From: Raffaelea ambrosiae
Lineage: Eukaryota > Ascomycota > Sordariomycetes > Ophiostomatales > Ophiostomataceae
Assembly (NCBI GenBank): GCA_002778195.1
Contig: PCDI01000004.1
Location: forward strand, 1,724,783-1,788,782
Direction: 5' to 3'
DNA: 64,000 bases
Below the pieces are notes generated by a model. The model saw nothing but the letters and a program-made list of their open reading frames with translations, was not told the DNA's origin and did not search any database. Made by a program: the position numbers and the translations under genes. Below are positions 21,854 through 33,660 of the stretch, one piece after another; position 1 is the stretch's first letter, and every line of letters begins with the position of its first letter.

Positions 21854-22451
21854 CAGCAAGCGGTGATTCCATGACGATAAATCGAAAGAACGGCCACAAT
21901 AAGAAAGCCAAGGGCAAAAACAAAACAATGATTGCAGCAAGAACAACCTTCACCTGACGCACACTAAGATAACCTCGAAATAACTTGCCGATCGTCGTCG
22001 CACCTTTCTTATTCAACGCATCATGGAGGCGGCTTTGGCACGACTGGCGCCAACAATTTCCAGCGGCATCATCTGCCCTACTTGCATAGTGTACATACAA
22101 AGAGATGGGGGTTCTTGCCACGTGGGAGGTCACATCAAAAGGGAAATTTGAGTGGAACAAACGGGCCCGACGCGGCTGAAACTCTCGTCTTGGCCTGATG
22201 TCTGCGGGCTGCATCAGAGCAAACAGTTTATTTTCTTTCTGGGTGTTTTCTCTTATTCTCTGTTGATCTAGCTAAGCCTTTGCCTTTTTGTGTTTTTTGT
22301 ATATACTTTTTTTGTGTGTTTGATACATCAGCGTCAATTTTAGACCTCATTTCTTTGGTTCATTACATTCGCAAATCTAGTACCTAATGGCCATCTTATC
22401 TTGTCCATGAAAATTCTGACAGAACTCTTCAAAAGTCTTCTCCCTCAATAT
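21854..22451. other. Convergent intergenic region
   Basis: About 600 bp between the 77-residue protein gene (+) and the unrecognised 587-residue protein gene (-). The right part is T-rich. Nothing else is recognised. Confidence 0.5.
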
Positions 22452-24282
22452 CTAGCACCACTCTTCCATTTCTTCATAGCCCACTTCCCATATCCCCCCC
22501 CACGTGTCCCACACGTCTACATCGACATCCATACATTCAGCATCGGCCTCATCGGCCACAATGTACTTTCCACGCCCTTCAAGGTCGTCTGGCATACCCG
22601 ACCACTCTTCCAGCTGCCAGTCCTCAACCTCTTGCCAGCAATCCTCTTCATCGCCGTTGTACATCTCACCGAACAAGCTATCATCATCCAATGTTCCGCT
22701 GCTTGGTCCCCAGTTGTCCATATCATCCAGGTTGCTGATTTCATGCCAGCCCAGCCCATAGTCGTCATCTTCTACTCCAGAATGGTCCTCGTCTGTGTCA
22801 AAATTGGGACCGTAGAGAAACCCGTTGTTGGGTGTATAGAGAGGGTTTTCGGGGAGATCCGCATCTTGCATCGGTTGGGTGCCAAAATCAGTGAGTTGAA
22901 AGCCTCCAGTCTCGAATTGATACTGTTGGGGTTGAACGTTTTGCACCCGTAAGTCGGGTGCCCACTGAACTGATTGCGTGTGGTGTCCAGTTGCCACTCG
23001 ACTGCCGGCAATGATCTGTTCTGGCCGTCTCATAAGCTTCTTTTTCTTTGACGATGGGATAGGAGACACATGCTTGAGAACGATCTGCTGCAGCTTTGCT
23101 TCCAGGCCTCGTGCCACCCGCACTGCTGGGGGCAGGTCTGGTGTAGATTCATCTGCGGGTGCCGCGGCTTCTACTTTGCGCCGCAGACTGGCGGACTGTG
23201 CGTTGGTGAGACTGGCCAGCAGTTTGCAAATGGGCGGAACAAAGACAGCTCGTTTAGATACCGCCTATTAGAACGAATCTGTTAGTAGGTATGGCCATTT
23301 TTCCCCGTCATCATCCGAGGACCAAACATACCTGGAAGTAGTGATAGTTCCAGACTGCCGGCGCAACGTCAATCAAAGGTATAAAGTGTGCGCCGACGAC
23401 CGGCCAAACCTCCAAGTTGCGTCGCTTGACACCCACCAGTGCATGCAGAGATGTCTCAACCAGGGTAGCTGTTTTCAACCAAATGTGCTCGTCGTGGAAG
23501 ACTTCCCTGGCTAGAGGCTTGGGGCCAGTACGAGCTTCCTGCGTTGGTTGGCTAACGTCTCCCGTCAGCGATTTCTGGGAGAGGTTTGGTTTGGTTTTCG
23601 GCCTGCTCTTTCTCCTGGATGTTTTTATTTTGCAAACTCCTGCCCGCTTCCTTCCCCTCTTCCTCCCGTTCCTAGGCACGATCTCCGCCTGTTGTCTGGC
23701 TGGCATAGTCACTCTGTTCACTCCTTCCGGATGCAAAGCAAAGTTCAGGTGGCACATTACCCGTCGAAATTGTGCTCGTGGGACGCCGTTTGGAGCACAC
23801 AGTCCGTCTGGAGATGCCGGATGGCGTAGAGAAAAGAACAATCGACTGGCGTCCTCTCTGGGCCGACCCGTGTGCCATCGTTCCTCGTCTGTTTCTGTCT
23901 GGATGTGCAGCGACAGCTCTTCCCAGACGGGACAGTCCTCAACGAGTGCCGCCAGCCTTTGCACTAGGCGGGCTGTCGCTGCCTCGCTGTGGTTGAGCAA
24001 AATTAGATCCTGCCGCTGCAATGTCGCGTGCACAACCAGGCCAAAGGCGCTTCCGCCGCAGCCTATCCACAACCGGCCAGCGCGCACCAGCTCGGCCACT
24101 CTTGCTGCCGAAGCGTTCGGCCCCAGCACCTCTGAGCCTGCCGGCCACCAGGCCAGCTCTGCTATAGCTGTCAATGTGACCATCAGCTGCATGTCCCGTG
24201 TGACAAACTGTAGACGACCCAGACGAACGAGTGTGGTGGCCATCTGTAGCTTTAGACAGCATTCAAGTTTCTTATATCCCAT
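22452..24282 (-). CDS. Unrecognised 587-residue protein with NLS-like and acidic regions
   Basis: The model is complement(join(22452..23264, 23332..24282)). The 67-nt intron (GTATGT, CTAAC branch, TAG) joins in phase 0 between NYHYFQ and AVSKRAVF. The N-terminal half is a compact domain rich in Leu/Ala/Val (TLTAIAELAWWPAG, AARVAELVRAGRLWIGCGG). A Lys/Arg cluster (about residues 210-235, NGRKRGRKR and SRRKSRPKTK) looks like a nuclear signal. A second ordered block (WLKTATLVETSLHALVGVKRRNLEVWP) precedes the intron. The C-terminal 150 residues are very acidic and Trp-rich (DWQLEEWSG). I recognise no family. The start could instead be 24243 (MATTLV). Its length, codon quality and spliced continuity support a real gene; a nuclear role is only inference. 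Confidence 0.6.
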
Positions 24283-24798
24283 GCCATGTAAGTGACGAAT
24301 CCTTGTGACTGGAAGAACAGGAGACACAAGAGGGTCAAAAGAAGTGTGTGTGCTCTTGTACACGGGGTAGAGAGTTTCAATTCAGGAATTTTGTTCTTTC
24401 CTATGTAATACTGCCCGCTCAACTTTGTAAGAGGCAATGTCGAAGGAAAGTGCCACCCAGACGACGCCTAGTTGCTCTTTGTAATCGCCGAATCGGGAAA
24501 GAAGACCACCTTCGCAACTACCATTTAAGATCAGCCCTCACAAGGTTCGGACTTGTTCCTTCTGTTTCGGGAGTCCTTCTATAATATACTGCTTCACCTT
24601 AATAATGCACAGAAGAATTTCGCTGGATCTTGCGAGGCCTGCGTAGACTAACCAACCCCGTGTATGCTGTATATATATTTATATATGTATATGTCGAATA
24701 GATGAACAGATACCTCCAGATATTAGGCAAGCCAGCGCACTTTGTAATAGTAACATCTCCGCGCAACAACATCGACGTCTTGAGCTGGGTCTTCCCGC
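24283..24798. other. Intergenic region between tandem minus-strand genes
   Basis: About 515 bp separate the RasGEF gene's 3' end from the next gene downstream. It is A/T-rich with a TATA-repeat stretch (24671-24694). The RasGEF frame remains open to 24599 only if its last intron is ignored. Confidence 0.5.
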
Positions 24799-27700
24799 TC
24801 ATTTCGGCAGCCAAGGGAACTTCTTCCTGGCTTGGTCCATGGCACTCCCAGTGCCTGTGGGTTCCACCTGCATGCTTCTTTGGTATATCTCCTATCGAGT
24901 TGTTAATATGACGCCCTGTTGCTGGAGCAATGGGAAGATCAGAAAAGAGAGAATCGAAGCTTACCTCGTCGTCTGTAGGCATGCGGCAGTCCAGAATCAG
25001 CTCCCTGGAAGCCTCATGCTTCTTCAGGTTTGGGTATGGTGTGCCCTGGCTTCTCATAATGGGTAGCAGAACCTCGCCAAGCACCTCGAACTTCTTCCAG
25101 TTGATCCGATCACCGTTCGGGCCCACAAACGTACGACTGCCTTCTTCGGCGCTGACAAGATCGCGACGGTGAAGAGGCATGAAAGGAATGCGTGGCAACG
25201 AAGAGTTTTCCCACGCCAAGCGGTATGCAAAATGGCTCTTTTGCGTACCCATAAGTAGAACAAGACGTGCAAAGCGTTTCTGGAGATCAGGGTCTACTAA
25301 GGCTCGCGTCTGTGCCAGGCGATGGATGGATGTTCCGTTGATGCCAGCCAAAACAGCCGCCAATCCATTGTAGTTGTTCAGCTGGCGAAGGCGCAGAGCG
25401 ATCAGCATAAACCTTTGCAGGCACGGCGCCCGGTGTTTGGCCTTGTCGCGAATGAGGATCATGTTGGCTACCCATTTCGCCACATGGTTGAAGTGGGAAA
25501 TCATGCGGTTGACGTTCTTCAAAGATCGACAGCGTTCCTTCTCCTGTAAGGACAAGGACACATGCCGCACCAGGTCTCGAATGCGGATGCTGCTGAACAT
25601 GATCCAATCAATCCGCGTGATTTCGTCAGCCACGTCGTCCGGATCCAAGGACATGAATATCAAATATCGGGGTTTGTTGAGCGGCAATGTCGCCATGGGA
25701 GTCATGGTGGCCGCCTCACGTTCGTAATCCTCATAGGAATGGAACTTGAATTGTGTCGAGTCCGCGCCGCTGGGAGCTGTCACAGCCCCGCTGCTCACGT
25801 CGCTAGACGGCCGGCGTTGCGAGGATCGAGAATCTTCTAGGCGGAGAGACTGCATGCTCTCTGCTGGTACAGAATCTGACCCGCGTTTTGAGCTGCTGGT
25901 TCCGGCCAGGGTAGCAGCATCACTAGATACAATCGACGCGCCGGTGGTATCTTCTTCGTCCACATCATCGCTCTGTGCCCAACCGGTGTCATCGTCCTCC
26001 ACGACATCATTTTCCAAGTGGTCGCGAATCTGCTGGGAGGCGACTGCGAAAATGGGATCGCCCGAAAGCCGTCTCATTAAGCTTTCCAATTGCAGCCGCG
26101 TTTTTGGGCGAGCAAAATCGCCCGGATACAGAGAAACCCAGCGTGCGACTACTTCGATCATCCGGAATTGGGTAGCTGTGCGCTGTAGATAGTGAAAAGA
26201 CTTTTCGTCCCACGTTGCACTCAGGCGCTTGATAATCGCGGTTAAGAGCTGGCTGGGTGCGGCAAATTTGCGGTACAAACACAGAAAGATGTCCGAGAAG
26301 TTGTTGTCGGCCCTGTTCATAGGCGCAGCCAGAAGACGGTCAACCAGCTCTGCAAAGGTGGTGCCAGTCATTTTGACGGGCTTCTCGTACATGACATCCT
26401 CGTTACGCTGCAGGATGGAAACATCTTCAGAGTAGCGATACGACTCTGCGTCCGATTCGTCGACATCAAGAAACGAATTTTGGCCAGCTGCTAGACGGAG
26501 ACTCGTGGATCCCATTTGTGGACCATTATCGGCGTTCATGTCGCTGCCGCTGAAACTGCCAGTCAGCTGTGGCGAGCTGTGGTACTCGATACGCGGTGAT
26601 CTTGAATTTTGCGATCGGTAATCGGCAGCCGCCGATAGGCCTCCTCGAAGAAGAGACAAGTCGGAGCTGGCGCGGCTGTGTTTACTGCTGCTCTGGTCGC
26701 TAAGCGACCAGCTGTTAAAACTGTCCAGAGGTATGTCTAAATGGCCAGCAGAGGAGGCAGCCCGTCTCCGTGTGGAGGCATTAGACTTATCGGCTCCTGT
26801 GTAATGTGAGAAGGTATTGTTAGAGAAAGCATGCTCGCGCGTGACGGGTGGTTCAGCTGAAGTGGCGGGCACAACTCGTGCTCAGCTCTTATACAACACT
26901 GCGAAACGTAATGAGCTGAGCCACTCGGATCCCCTCATGCTTTTAGGTCGTTTCATCAAGGCATGGGCAGGAAAGAAGAAGGGGGGGGTACGTAGAACTC
27001 GAAATATGGTACCACGGCCCACTACCATCGGTGGGGAAAGGGAACATAGAGAAAACTCAAACCGCAGGAAACCAAGACCACAAGAGTCGCAACGGAAACA
27101 GGCCCTGGAAAAGCAGAGGAGCAATTGTGGGTAAGGTAGGTCTCAGGACCCCGACGAGGAGGGGAGGTGGCCCGCTCCCCTATCAAGAAACACGAAACAA
27201 ACATACGACAGGAAGGGACCGAACCAGAATGCCGGAACAGAAGATAGAAAACGAAGGGCAGAAAAACAGTGGGGGAGACACAGTTGAATTGGCCTACCTT
27301 TCCGATTATAAACAGCCAGAATGATAGCCTGCAGACAGTCGAGGGTATTGGCCGACACGTTCACGGAGGTTTGGAAATCGGTTATGATGGAAGGGAAGGC
27401 CTTGGCCATGCCATCAGTGCTGATTTGGCGCGTGCTTTCAGGGTTGTCGCATTTTGTGGCGACGAGGATTGTGGGTAGGCCAGAGTTGTTCAGGGCAGAC
27501 AGCGCAGCCGGGAGCTCACGGATGCTCTCCTTGTTCATTACATCGTAAAGGATGAGGGCTCCGTGGATACGCGGAACCATGTGGCCGTTGATCTGCTTTG
27601 GCCAGCTGATCTTCTGGGTAGGGTCGACGTCGAAGTACTCGAGATCCAGCTCGATGAGGGCGACGACATGTGGAATGCCTTCGATATCCAGACGAATGGC

Positions 27701-28489
27701 GGTGATGTTGGTTGTGGGCGGCTTGGGCTGGCGCAAAGCGCGCTGGATGAACGCACTTTTACCCACGCCGTTGGCACCGATAACGGCAATGTTGATCGCG
27801 TCCATCTCGATCGGTAGCGGCGGCGGCGTCCAGAGGCTGTCACGGTCGTTTATTATGAGAGACTCTCGTTCAGGCAGCGGCCAAGGGGTAGGGGGGCCGG
27901 GTTCATGGCGGGACTCCTCATGGACGATTTGCTGGTCGAGGGAGCCCGGAGGCGGAGTCGGTAGAGCTGTTTGTGCGCCGTTGTCGCCGAGCCAGTCGGT
28001 GCCGGCAGTGCTATAGCGCTGGAGGAAGGGATCGTCTACGATAGATGATATGAACGAGTCTCGTGCATTGCCCGGCGACGGCGGTGGCAGGATGGGGGAG
28101 TCGGGCAGCGGTACCGAGGGACGTGAGTCGTACGACGAGTGTGATAGGACGAGAGGTTGTGGCTGAGGACGTGGCTTCGGGCTCGACCTGGCCTGCGACT
28201 GAGGCTTGTTCTTCTTGATTGTCTTTGAAATGTCTCTGGTGTCGATGGGCGAGGCTCCTCCTCCCCAGGGACCAAGAGATGCCGCCGAGGCAGAGTCAAT
28301 GGAGGGCGTTGTTGGAGCTGTTGTCGGGGACGCAGCCGACTTGGTCGAGAGCTTGCGGGCGCGAGATGTGGTCGACAGAGAGCTAGCACTCTTTCGTCGG
28401 GGAAAGTCGTTGGAGGGATCTAGGGTCCTGGCGTCTGATAGTGTGTGAGTCCATGCCCTAGTCAGGTTCAAGTCGGTCGAGGATGCCAT
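24799..28489 (-). CDS. Predicted Ras-like GTPase / RasGEF fusion protein
   Basis: The model is complement(join(24799..24891, 24965..26880, 27298..28489)), 1066 residues. Introns are 73 nt (GTAAGC) and 417 nt; phases agree throughout. Residues 1-235 are Ser/Pro-rich. Residues 236-397 resemble a Ras-like GTPase: P-loop GANGVGKS (238-245), TKCD (345-348) and a VSA G5-like motif. The expected DxxG of switch II is not seen (IELDLEYFDVD instead). A RasGEF N-terminal (REM) domain starts near residue 565 (TTFAELVDRLL). The CDC25-type catalytic domain is at about 820-1066, with LDPDDVADEITRIDW and FNHVAKWVANMI. Exon 3 ends the protein at EIYQRSMQVEP..FPWLPK. It is expected to activate a Ras or Rap/Bud1-type GTPase. 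The long intron leaves open a two-gene reading. Confidence 0.78.
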
Positions 28490-31466
28490 GAGGGGCAGAA
28501 GTATGAGCAGAGAAGTAGCGGTGACACGAAGACAGAGCTGGTCCAGCAAAGCCGGCGAAGGAGAGATTTGGGAGCAAGAGAAGATGGGTAGACGGGGGGC
28601 GGACGAGAGGTTAACAGATGAGAGCGCGCAAGGCGTGTGAGTAGAGAAAGACAAGATGTGGTCCAGAAGACGGCCGCAAAGAGAACGATTGCGTGGCAGG
28701 CACGAAAGGGCAAGGCGAGTCAGAAGACGACGTCGAACAATGAGGGTAGAGAAAGACCAGAAAGAGGAAACAAAGGAGGCAGATACCCTTGGTCTGGACA
28801 AAGGCACCAGCACAGGGCTGTCTGCAAGGACAGGGTTGAAAGAGAGAGAGAGAGAGCTAACATGGGGCCATCCTGCTGGCTGGAATTGCTAGATTACAAG
28901 CGAGGCAAAACACGGAGGAAAGGGCAAAGAAAGCTTTACAGGGGAGAAAAGTAAGAGTCATCGAAGAGTGCAAACACACGAACACGAAAGGACACGAAAG
29001 AAAACCAACGAACCCAAGAAACCCAAGAAACCCCAAAACCCCCAAAAATTCAAAATTCAAAAAAAACACACACAAGAGAGGTGGTGGACAGGGGAGTCGG
29101 AAGGCATGGGACAGGAGACACGGTGCCGGGACGGGGTGCACTTACTCTGCGTGTGTAGGCTGGCCAATGTCGACTGGTCTCGCTTCTCACTGTGCCATAG
29201 TCTGTTGAACCCAAGCCTAGTTCGACGTATCCGGTGTGGCGGCCGCGGAGCACATCTGATGACAATTGGTGGCCAACGGACAGGGGGGCACAGGGGGTGG
29301 GCAAGGCCGGAGAAAGAGAGAGGAGACGCCTGGCAGGAACGAGGTCGGTGGGGACTCGTCTGTGCGGGCACGCGCGAGACAGAAAAAGGAGAAGGGCTGT
29401 CGACGGTTTGTTGGAGCCGGCGCTGCTGGACGACAGACTGGCGCTTGGCGAGCGAGGGGAGATATACTAACGCGTGCGATGCACTATGTGAGATGCGCGA
29501 CGGGCGAAACGGGCGAGTCGGGCGAGCCAAGCGCAGAGGGAAGCGCGAGAGCAGGCGGCGAGGAGGGGAGGAATGGAGGGGTGGTGGAGGAGGGGGTGTC
29601 GGACGAAATTGCTTTTGGACGAACGACGAGAATCGGAGAAGAACGAGAGCAAGCGTAAGATGGCAGAAAATGGCAGGAAAAAAAACCCCCCGATAAAAAA
29701 AAAAAGAAAAAAAAGAGAGAGAGAGCAGGAGGCAAGAAGACGAAAACGAGCGGAGAGCTATTATTATTGTTCCATCGATAACAGAGCAGGCAACACAGAC
29801 AGCGAACGTGGGTGGAGTTGCGCAATGACTGCACGCGGTAGGAAGGCACGACCAGGGCGACGATGGCGATGGGAAGGAGCGACTTGGGGACGCCAGGATG
29901 AGGCAGGAGCCAGCAAGGGCCTCGAAGGCGGTGGGTGAGCAAAGAGGAGAAAAGAAGCCACCAGTGATAGATAGGCCTTCACGGGCTTGGCGGCTCTTTG
30001 CCGGGCTTTGGGCAAGGGAACACAGGCACAAAACGGGCGTGCATATCGAGTCGGCAGGTACGATACACGGCCTCTGGTCAATGCCCACTAACTAACTAAT
30101 AGTTAACTACTAGTACTATGTAGTACTCGTAGCGGGAAACTGTCCCGCGTCAACGGTCGCCCCGAGGAACCCTGCCCCCACACTAAACATGGCCAGTGCA
30201 GCAAAGGCCCAGACAGCGGTGTGCGGATGCTATGTGGCCACAGGTCAAAGCAGAGCAGGACAAGCCCAACAGAGAACCACTCGTGGACACAGCACATCGG
30301 TCAGCTAACTAGCGGCGATACCCAGAGCCCCAATGCCTAGAATTGCTAGCTAGGAAGAGAGCCACGGCGCCGAGAGCGCCTCCCGAGGCCGGTCTGGGTT
30401 GCCCTATTTCGCCAACTGGGGTGCCGAGCACGCAGTGTGTCGTTGCGCATCCAGGGATCACTTGGCCCTTGCGCTGTGCCCAATGCCTCTCCCACGTGGT
30501 GAGCGCAAACGAATCACGGCGCTGGCCTAAGACCGCAAATTTCGGAGGCGCTCCGGAGCAGTTACTGTGTGATAGGCAACAGCCACCCAGCACCGCTCGT
30601 TGCGTGGCACCTGTTGTGTCCGGTCGCCCTTTTTGTCGATCCGGTGTGACTGCATCTCGGAGGGTGGCCCATTACTCTTTTCTCATGGCTACCAGCCCAC
30701 CTGGCTCAGCCCTATGCTCGTCTTGGGGGTTTTAATGACAAACGAGCAGCAAGGGTCCTGTATATTTGGAGAGCAAGATGTGGGCGTGAATCTAATGGTC
30801 GCAAGACACGTGGGGGTCGAAACAAACAGGAGGCGGGGAATAATCGTAAATGCAGTAGAGGTAAACGTGTCGTGGGTTACGATGAGTTGTGGGCACTTTC
30901 ATCACCCGTTCCGGCAACTTGGGGCAACGGAAAGCAAACGAGGCGTAGCAACGAGGAACCAATGGCTCAATGAGGTTGCAGCTCTTGAGAAATCCCATAT
31001 GGGAAGGAGAAGCGCGGGTACAGGCGTTTACGTGTGTGTGTGTGTGTCACTCACTGTTGTATTTCACATGAAATCCTGGTTGTGGCGATGTGAGGATCAA
31101 GGATTGGGAACGCCATGGGTCGGGTATGGTATGCACGCTGGGCAGTCAAGAGAAAGTCGGCCAAGTTCCGAAAGATCCGATTACCCTTTGTCATATACCC
31201 ATGACTTCGTCCAACACAGTTCAATCCGCCAGTCTCAGTACGATACTACCGTGTTCTCGTGGCAAAGTTGTAGTTAGATCCACGAACGCCAAAGACAGCC
31301 TTTAGGATCGAGAGCCGATTGCAAGACAAGGGAACCGAATAAGAAAAAGGAACAGCATTACCCCCCCCCCCCGGAGCGAGACACAGAAAACACGATATTG
31401 GATTTCAAAGAGACAACAGGCCCTGGTATTCTCGCTAAAGTTTCTCGCATTTCAGTCATGATAGTT
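28490..31466. other. Long intergenic region, RasGEF promoter side
   Basis: About 3 kb with no credible gene. On the minus strand 28490-30090 is pyrimidine-rich, so long low-complexity frames appear, including a 343-codon one at 29057-30088; these look like the RasGEF leader and promoter. Other contents are a (GT)n tract at 31031-31047, a C12 run at 31361-31372, and short overlapping frames without domains. Confidence 0.45.
31030..31048 (+). repeat. (GT)n microsatellite
   Basis: A short GT dinucleotide run in non-coding DNA. Confidence 0.85.
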
Positions 31467-32587
31467 TCACCGGTTGCCTTCTAATGCATGCAGCTGCTCA
31501 ATGAACTGGGTATCTCCACGAAGAACTTCCTGGCGCACAACAGCCGTAGGGTCTGTGCCAGCCATACCGCCGTTGCTGCGTTCTTGACTCCGGGCAGCAA
31601 CCCCCTGGGGAGACAGCAGGTAAGTCACCAATTCGCAGTACTCGCGCACCCCCTCGCCATCCTTGCTCGGGTCGATTCGGGCACGTCGTAGCGCCTTCTG
31701 AGCCTCGCGTAGGCCGGTCTCTTTCGTCCATGGCTGGTTGCTTCTGCTACCGCCGTTGTTGTTGATGGCGGAGAAACCTTGACCGCCACGGCCTCCCCGG
31801 CCGCCCCGGCCGCCCCGGCCGCCTCGACCTCCCCGGCCACCACCCCGGCCGCGACCCCAAAACGAAGCAGCAGGGGCCGCCGGAGCTGTCCGCTCGTTGG
31901 GTGGTAGTGTGGCTTCGTAAATCTGTCGCAAACGGGCCGGAAGGTCGGTGTACTTAGCAAATAGACGTTGCAGTTCGGGCGAGTTGTCCAGGACGCTAAA
32001 GGGATGGTCCTCGGTCTTGGGCTCGCTGGGTTTGGATTCCGTCTCTTGGGTCGTTGTTGCCGGAGCTGGAGCCGCTGCGGGTTCGGTGGGAGGGTGGTTG
32101 TCACGATGGATGCGGGAGCATGCTACCGAGCAGCTAGGTGGACAGTCAGTAAACGAGAAAGACAGGTGACAGGATGTGTGCGTGCGTGTTTGAGAGAAAG
32201 GACGTACTATGCCAGTGGACAGCGCGGGCACTTGTATTTGGAAGCTTCAGTCTGACACACGCCACAGAGAGTCCGCCTTTTGGCAGCTGGTGGCTCCGCC
32301 GGCTCATCGGTGGACTGCACGGCAGGCTCGCTTGTAGCAGCAGGCGGTACTGCGTCTGTCGAGGTGGCCGTCGCGCTGTCTGGTTCGCCTTGCCTCGTGT
32401 CGGTTTCACTACTTTCCGTCTGTGCCGTCTTCTCATTTTCAGGTGAGGTTGTTGCCGGACGTTTCCCATTCGCGTTGGGCCCCCATTGTCGCTTCTCTGT
32501 CGGACTTGAAGATTCACCGTCTTGAGTTTCTTCCAGATCTGCTGTCTTATCTGTGGCATCTGCCGGCTCGGACAAGGTCGGCGTCAT
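31467..32587 (-). CDS. HIT-type zinc-finger protein with Gly/Arg-rich tract
   Basis: The model is complement(join(31467..32133, 32208..32587)), 348 residues. The 74-nt intron (GTACGT, CTGAC branch, TAG) splits the zinc finger itself at the Tyr codon of the YC pair. The finger reads CGVC, KCPRC, then YCSVACSRIHRDNH, the zf-HIT arrangement. Residues 1-105 are acidic and Ser/Thr/Glu-rich. A Gly/Arg tract of GGR repeats (nucleotides about 31780-31852) follows the middle region. The C-terminus has an ordered helical block (GVREYCELVTYLLSPQG). HIT fingers in ZNHIT/Hit1-type proteins act in snoRNP assembly or chromatin remodelling; the GGR tract suggests RNA contact. Which HIT subfamily this is cannot be settled by eye. 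Confidence 0.85.
31780..31852 (-). repeat. 9-bp repeat coding GGR tract
   Basis: Tandem 9-bp units code for Gly-Gly-Arg in the HIT zinc-finger gene. Confidence 0.85.
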
Positions 32588-33561
32588 GGTTGTGTACCGG
32601 AAGAGGGTGAGCGAAAGGGTTTTAGTGGATTCAGCTTGGTTGGTAAAAAGTCGCAACGGTCTTTTCACGTGTTGCGCGTGCTCAGCTTCTGGCCAGGTAC
32701 GTCTTGGGCGCGTTCCTCAAATGCCTCTAGCAAAAGCAATGGAGGGGCACTCATCTTGTTAGAAGAGTGATCTCGTCATAGAGGAAAACTGTAACAAACG
32801 CAGGCAGCTGTGGTCATTTGTATGCTGCCGTCTGTCTGCGTTCACTTTTTTTTCCAAAGCAATGATAAGTGATAAGAGTTTGATAAGTAAGACATCTCCC
32901 CTTTTGTTCGGTCACGTGGGTAAGCTCAAGCCTATGTTGTGCTCAGTTAGAAAGGTGCGTTTGAGCTTCACCAAGATTTAGTGCCCATGGCGAGCAGCTG
33001 TTTTTTTTTTTTAGTTTTTTTTTTTTTTTCAAGCACGTTCCCCCCCGTCAGCCTTACCGGCGGCAACGTCGCACACGCTCTTTTTTGAAAATTTGGCTTC
33101 TTTTGCAGTTCAGTTCAGCTGCGTCGTGCATGCAGATCTTACCCAAGGCCCTAGCCTCTACGTCATCGGGGCGGAAAGCACAGCGGCCTACGATTTGGCG
33201 ATAAGAATCTGACTGCACAGGCCGTCCCGTCTTTGGGCCCTACATCCGACCATTGAATCAGCTTAGTGGTGTCTAGCCAAACGAATATTGGCAGGGGCTT
33301 TTTCAACATCAATTGACGGTGTCAAGAGAGAAGAGGCAACTATTTGAAGTGAAAGAGATTGAAAAAGTTGAAAAAAAAAGAGACACCGCGGTGGCTGGTC
33401 CGGAGCAGTCCAACAGAAGCGAACTTTTCGGGGGGGTAGCGAATCCTCAGAACCAGGGCCAGGGGCTTTGCCAGGGGACTTTCGGCTGCAGCCGTCGACG
33501 CTAGATCAGGATCTGACAGTTCCTTCAGCTGAGGCCATCCTCCTTCACGCAACACTGGCGG

Positions 33562-33660
33562 CATGTCTGCCGACGCAGTCGCTCGCAAACCTGATGTTGC
33601 TGCTGGAGATTTTGTCCTCACTTTAGACTCATATTTCGCCCAGTCTCAGTCTCAGGTGTA
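33562..33660 (+). CDS. Possible small or decayed gene start
   Basis: A plus-strand ATG with decent context (GGCGGCATGTCTGCC) opens a 32-codon frame whose translation (MSADAVARKPDVAAG, then FVLTLDSYFAQ) looks like a well-ordered protein N-terminus. It ends CAG GTGTAA, where GTGTAA could be a weak intron donor. I found no downstream exon that continues it for more than a few codons. It could be a short peptide gene, the remnant of a broken gene, or chance. Confidence 0.2.

Noticed and set aside
24599..24798. Unspliced extension of the RasGEF frame to 24599
   Set aside because: A GTAAGC donor at 24964 and an acceptor before 24891 give a RasGEF-like C-terminus ending at 24799; the unspliced tail is a Tyr/Ile-rich run from A/T-rich DNA.
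28968..29696. 242-codon plus-strand frame
   Set aside because: Lies opposite the likely RasGEF leader; Arg/Gly/Lys low-complexity, no domain.
29057..30088. 343-codon minus-strand frame upstream of the RasGEF gene
   Set aside because: Ser/Pro/Leu/Phe-rich low-complexity sequence caused by a pyrimidine-rich strand; no domain.
30600..31277. 225-codon plus-strand frame
   Set aside because: No domain, random-looking composition, includes a translated GT microsatellite.
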